Positions 1 to 4,000 of a DNA stretch of 6,191 nt are shown here, piece by piece. The notes below the pieces were generated by a model. It saw only the letters and a program-made list of their open reading frames with translations. It ran no database searches and was not told the origin of the DNA. This stretch comes from Bacteroidia bacterium. GTDB taxonomy: Bacteria; Bacteroidota; Bacteroidia; UKL13-3. Numbering within the stretch: position 1 is the stretch's first letter; each line of letters begins with the position of its first letter. Both the position numbers and the translations under genes were made by a program. The stretch is taken from the NCBI GenBank assembly GCA_022402405.1, contig JAKRSG010000334.1:1-6191 (forward strand). Direction: 5' to 3'.

Positions 1-259
1 CGCCCTCCATATAAGCAATCAGTTGCTCCTCGTTAAGCCTTGCATCTGCACTCTTTTTTAAATAACTGAAATCTAAATTAGGCTCAACAACTGAATCTAT
101 AGCAACAGTGTTATCTACCCCTTTTATCAATTCTAATTCTTGTCGAATTTCATTATGTAATTGCAAAAACTTCTCAAACTCTACAAGGGTTTCAGGGGAT
201 AAGGCAGATTCCAAATAATCTATCATGTACTGCTCGTAATTTTCAAGATTTATTCTCAT
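1..259 (-). CDS. Anti-sigma-factor-like protein, partial (C-terminus outside window)
   Basis: The frame starts at ATG 259-257 and stays open to the window edge, giving 86 residues of an acidic protein (begins MRINLENYEQYMIDYLESAL). The pattern of N-Y-E, a few residues, a D-Y-L-E-type motif, then L-S-P-E and a helix rich in Glu and Leu is familiar from small proteins encoded directly after ECF sigma genes in Bacteroidota. These are usually taken to be anti-sigma or sigma-modulating proteins. A second, similar motif (LNEEQLIAYMEG, residues 75-86) appears just before the edge. No zinc-finger HxxxCxxC motif and no transmembrane helix are visible in this part; a membrane helix could lie in the missing part. 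The start is supported by the ATGA overlap with the sigma gene and by a purine-rich AGGGGG 8 nt upstream. The role as regulator of the sigma factor is inferred from family resemblance and position; the reading frame itself is solid. Confidence 0.72.
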   Translation of the reverse strand, partial: MRINLENYEQYMIDYLESALSPETLVEFEKFLQLHNEIRQELELIKGVDNTVAIDSVVEPNLDFSYLKKSADARLNEEQLIAYMEG

Positions 260-741
260 ACTATTTGCCCCCTTTCTCCCAAATAATTCCTTAAAGCCAA
301 TCGGGCTCGGTAAATATAAACCTTAACCTGACTCTCATTTAAACCCGTAATCTCCCCAATTTCTTCGTAACTATATCCTTCATAATCCCTCAACAAAACA
401 ACTGAACGCTGTATATCACTTAAAGTAGATAATGCTCTGTCTAAAATCTTTTTTAAATCGCTAAAGGTATTTTCGGTTTGAACCAAACTTTCATGCTGCG
501 GTTCTAATAAACCCGAGCGCTGTTCTTTTCTTATTTTGTCTATCATCGTATGATAGCCAGTGGTAAAAAGATAGCTCTTAGATTTCTCAAACTCAACCTG
601 CTCAAGCTTCTTCCACATTTTCTCGAAGGTATCCTGCACCACGTCTCTGGCTGCATCGCTATCCTTTAGGTTTTTTACTATAAACCTAAAAAGAGCATCC
701 GCGTACAAATCAACACAGCTATTAAATTCTTTTGCAGTCAT
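256..741 (-). CDS. RNA polymerase sigma factor, ECF (sigma-70) family
   Basis: A complete 161-residue protein, the usual length for an ECF sigma factor with only regions 2 and 4. Region 2 covers about residues 8-76: the core-RNAP-binding helix around ARDVVQDTFEKMWKKL (31-46) and the -10 recognition helix around SYLFTTGYHTMIDKIRKEQ (56-74). A short linker (about 77-97) leads to region 4 (about 98-153), with the -35-binding helix-turn-helix at 123-150 (YSYEEIGEITGLNESQVK, then YIYRARLAL). Start choice: an in-frame TAG lies at 750-748, only two codons before the ATG at 741, and the next Met is at residue 42, inside region 2. The Shine-Dalgarno is poor (AAAAGG abuts the ATG). The stop overlaps the next gene's start as ATGA, so the pair forms one translational unit. 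An ECF-like promoter sits just upstream, suggesting autoregulation. The target genes are not known. Confidence 0.97.
   Translation of the reverse strand: MTAKEFNSCVDLYADALFRFIVKNLKDSDAARDVVQDTFEKMWKKLEQVEFEKSKSYLFTTGYHTMIDKIRKEQRSGLLEPQHESLVQTENTFSDLKKILDRALSTLSDIQRSVVLLRDYEGYSYEEIGEITGLNESQVKVYIYRARLALRNYLGERGQIV
268..273 (-). promoter_or_regulatory. Candidate ribosome binding site for the anti-sigma-like gene
   Basis: AGGGGG lies 8 nt before the ATG at 259 and inside the last codons of the sigma gene. Together with the ATGA stop/start overlap at 256-259 it suggests translation of the downstream gene by re-initiation or local ribosome binding. Bacteroidota depend only weakly on Shine-Dalgarno pairing, so its importance is uncertain. 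Confidence 0.5.
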
Positions 742-766
742 CCTTTTCTAACGAATTTGTGCATAA

Positions 767-793
767 GACGCAAGCTACATTTATTTTGTTACA
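767..793 (-). promoter_or_regulatory. Putative autoregulated ECF promoter of the sigma/anti-sigma operon
   Basis: On the minus strand TGTAAC (793-788) is followed after 17 nt by CGTC (770-767). ECF promoters typically carry an AAC-containing -35 element and a CGTC-type -10 element about 16-17 nt apart, and ECF sigma genes commonly transcribe themselves. Transcription would begin near 758-761, leaving a leader of only about 17-20 nt before the ATG at 741. The sequence match is direct; recognition by this particular sigma factor is inference. Confidence 0.6.
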
Positions 794-800
794 AGACTCG

Positions 801-819
801 AAAAAAAAATTAAAAAAAA
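801..819 (-). other. Paired T tracts (T8-AA-T9) in the intergenic gap
   Basis: The coding strand reads eight T, AA, nine T, starting 16 nt after the stop of the giant gene and ending 8 nt before the TGTAAC element. It could help end transcription of the upstream gene or act as an AT-rich upstream element for the sigma promoter. I found no GC-rich hairpin before it, so it is not a standard intrinsic terminator. The rest of the 93-base gap (742-834) holds only the promoter and short leader. Confidence 0.35.
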
Positions 820-834
820 TACTAAATCTAGAAA

Positions 835-1071
835 TTACTGAATCACCAGCGAACTTCTTAACACATTTCCAGCTTCATCTATCAGCTCCACAAAATATTG
901 TCCAGCCATAACTTTCATCTCAATTGGATATACTAATTGTAGTTTGGAAAGGCTTTCGGTATGCACTTCTCTACCTAATATGTCTATTACTTTTATTTGG
1001 GCCGAACCAACAAATTCTCGATTGAGTTTTATCTCAAAATTTCCTTCACTTGGATTAGGATATACTGTCAT
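835..1071 (-). other. T9SS type A C-terminal sorting domain
   Basis: The last 78 or so residues contain VYPNPSEGNFEIKL, then the strand VIDILGREV and the terminal AGQYFVELIDEAGNVLRSS. The Y-P-N-P-x-x-G-x-F-x-(I/V) opening, the D-x-x-G-(R/K)-x-V strand and the G-x-Y-x-V-x-(L/I) ending are the known hallmarks of type A sorting domains. These direct proteins through the outer-membrane type IX translocon, after which the domain is usually removed and the protein anchored or released. It shows that the protein is exported and that the host encodes T9SS. Confidence 0.96.
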
Positions 1072-4000
1072 AAACATCCCCATTTCGAGTGGGTTCAAAC
1101 CGTTTGCAATTGGATTACAAATGGTATCTGAGACCACTCTTACCGTGCGAGAGTATACATGTGAGCACCCTAAATTGGATGTAGCCGTTAGGTTAATGGC
1201 AAATGTGCCTAAGGATGGAAATCGTTTTCCATAAATAGAATTGCTTATGGTGTCTGTAGTTCCATCGCTCATTGTCCAAGTATATTTGGCAATCCAACCA
1301 TTACCGCTTAAAGTAGATGCATTTAGGAAGTTAAAGTTCTGAAAACTGAAACATTGAGTAGTGTCGTTTAGGGTGAAACTGGCTATCGGACTAGGTTTTC
1401 CTGCTACAACTACTCTTATGTTTGTGGTATCAGAAACTGTCTCGCAACCTTGAGCATTTCTTGCAATCATTACTACTTGATAGTTTCCTGTATCTAAATA
1501 AGCATGAAATACTGTTTTACTTACCGTTAAATCAGAAACTTGCCCGTCGCCAAATCTCCAATAACTTTGCACGGCATCTGGTGAGGTATTGGTAAAGTTA
1601 AACCCTGTTTGGCAAGGTGTAGTTCTTATTTCTGTAACGTTAAAGGTTGAAATTGGTCCGGCAGACGAGTTGGCAACCACGCTATCAGAGAAACTAAATA
1701 CACATCCACTTTCTGCTTCTACTCGCATAGTCACGAATTTCTTACCGGGACTATCAAAAACAAATAATGGCATAGGAACAGTGTCGGTACCTTCATTGGC
1801 AAAGTTCCATGAATACTTTATTTCGGTTGCATCGGAGGTTTGTAGATTAGGGAAAAACTCTACTGTACGATTACAATTTCCAGATCTTGAAGTAAAGTTA
1901 CCTGTAATATCACTAATTGCAAATGTCCTGTTTAAGGTATCTGCACAAGAACTATCCATAGCTACAAACGAAATAAAATGCTGTCCAGAACTTAGATTTG
2001 TTAAGGATACTGGTGCAGTGTATAGAGTATATGGATCATTATCTATAGACAAATAAAAGGTAGTTCCACCTACCGAGGCATTACTTATGGTTCTGTTGTT
2101 GCTACAAAAATCTGAACTACTGATTAGAATATTAGCCTTTACACCTCTCTCTGATGTAAGCGTATCAGGCAAAGCAGATATCTCGCAAAACCCTCCTGAA
2201 CTTACTTTATATTGTACTATAAACTCGTATGTGCTATCAAAACTTACTCTAGGGTTTGGTATTTGTAAAGCATTTGGCAATCCTTTGCTAAATTGCCATT
2301 GATATCGGTAAATGCTTCCGCTATCTGCGACTTCAAATTGAAAAACGTTTTTACAATTACTAGAAGTAAATGTATAATTGGCACTTGGGAATGTGTACAC
2401 TCCTACATCTTTCTGACTAATCAAAAATCCATTTATAGTTAATTTTACTGCGTAAACACCATCCTTGGCATATGTATGGGTTGGTTCAGCCAGAGTTGAG
2501 GTATTACCGTCACCAAAATCCCAAAAATATGATGTAGCCAAATTAGTTGAATCAATAAACCTAACCAATCTACTTGAACATGTATTTTGTACAAATCCAA
2601 ACTTACTAATAGGTACAGGTGCCACTATAACTTGTCGGCTAATAGAATCCTCACAACCTGTAGATGTAAAAACTGTAAGTGTTACTGTAAATGTATCTGC
2701 TCGGTTATAGGTTTTGTTGAAAACAGAGAAGTTATTAGAATCTACTTGTCCATCTCCTAAACGCCAAATGGCTTTATAAACCCAACCCGGACCTAAATTC
2801 TTGGTAGAATTAATGAAGTTAAAACTATTATTTGCAATAGTTTGAAAAGGATTTGAAATGCTGAAATTGGCTGATGGTCCAAAAGCATCTAAACCTACTA
2901 CCAATGGTTTACTAACCGTGGTAATACAATTACCTTCAAATACGGTAAGTGCTACATTAAAAGTTCCTGCGTCGCCATAACTTTTAACGGGATTTTGAAT
3001 AGTAGAACTAGTTCCATCACCAAAATCCCATATGTAATTTAGTTGCGATCCTCCCTTAGTTGTATCTGTAAATTGAAATTTGTTAGAACAATTTCCTCCC
3101 GCGTTTGAAAGGGTAAACCCTGGCTGAATATTGCTAGTTCCACTTCCAACACTCACTGGCAATCTAAGTGTACTTGTACAACCACTTCTTGCCGTTACAG
3201 TTAAGGTAGCAGAATCTGTGCCCGGTGTTCCGTAGTTAAAACTCGGACTCACATCTACCGAAGTTCCTTTGCTTGGTGTTCCAAACACCCAAAAAGAACT
3301 AAAGCCTCCATTATCTGCAGTGGATGACAAGTTAGTAAAGCTCACCACCTGATTACAATTACTAGGAGTAGAGCTAAAAGTAGCCATGGCCGTTCCAACA
3401 TAAAACTCTATACTATCATCAGAAACACATAACCCGTTTGTAGCTCTCAACAATATTTTATGAAATCCAGGTTGTAAATTTGTTAGGGTAATAGCTGTAT
3501 CGATAGATATAAAATTATCAGCATTTAATCGGTAACTGCAAACTAAACCTGGGTTACTTAAATTTCTTACAATACGCGTGCTAGAACATAAATTTCCATT
3601 TGGTGCAACTAAGGATAATTTTGCTTTAGTAGCATTTGCAACAGATAAAGCATTAAAATTATACGGACTAGAATTAGCAGTACATCTGCCATACGAAGAA
3701 ATCATTACGCTAACCGAAGTAGGGCCAGCCACATTATAACCTCTATAAGGTATCTGATTGGTTTGGTTATCCCCAAAACTTCCTGATCCAAATGTCCATA
3801 AATAACTTAAACCGGCACCACTAGGCGCACCGTAAAAAGTATATATGTTCTGGCAATCCATTACCGATGTAATGGCACCAATAACAGGTGAAGTAGCTAC
3901 TGTAATTTCTCGTGTTGAAACTAAGGTTCCATTGATAGTTAACCTAACTTGGTAGATGCTATCACGTAAATACGTATGTTGAGGATTAGCTAAAGTAGAG

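Noticed and set aside
742..747. AAAAGG as a Shine-Dalgarno for the sigma gene
   Set aside because: It touches the ATG with no spacing, so it is not a usable Shine-Dalgarno in the usual sense.
771..800. Bacteroidota housekeeping promoter (TTTG, about 20 nt, TAnnTTTG) for the sigma gene
   Set aside because: TAGCTTGC is a partial match to the -7 element, but no TTTG lies at the right distance. The ECF-type elements fit better.
801..834. Rho-independent terminator after the giant gene
   Set aside because: The T tracts are present, but no stable GC-rich inverted repeat precedes them. The TCTAGA palindrome at 827-832 does not extend into a stem. Kept only as an A/T tract.
944..2710. Plus-strand open frames at 944-1234, 1589-2056, 2087-2302 and 2465-2710
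   Set aside because: All lie antisense within the giant gene. Their products show no recognisable domain, and the opposite strand carries clear conserved domains throughout. They are shadows.
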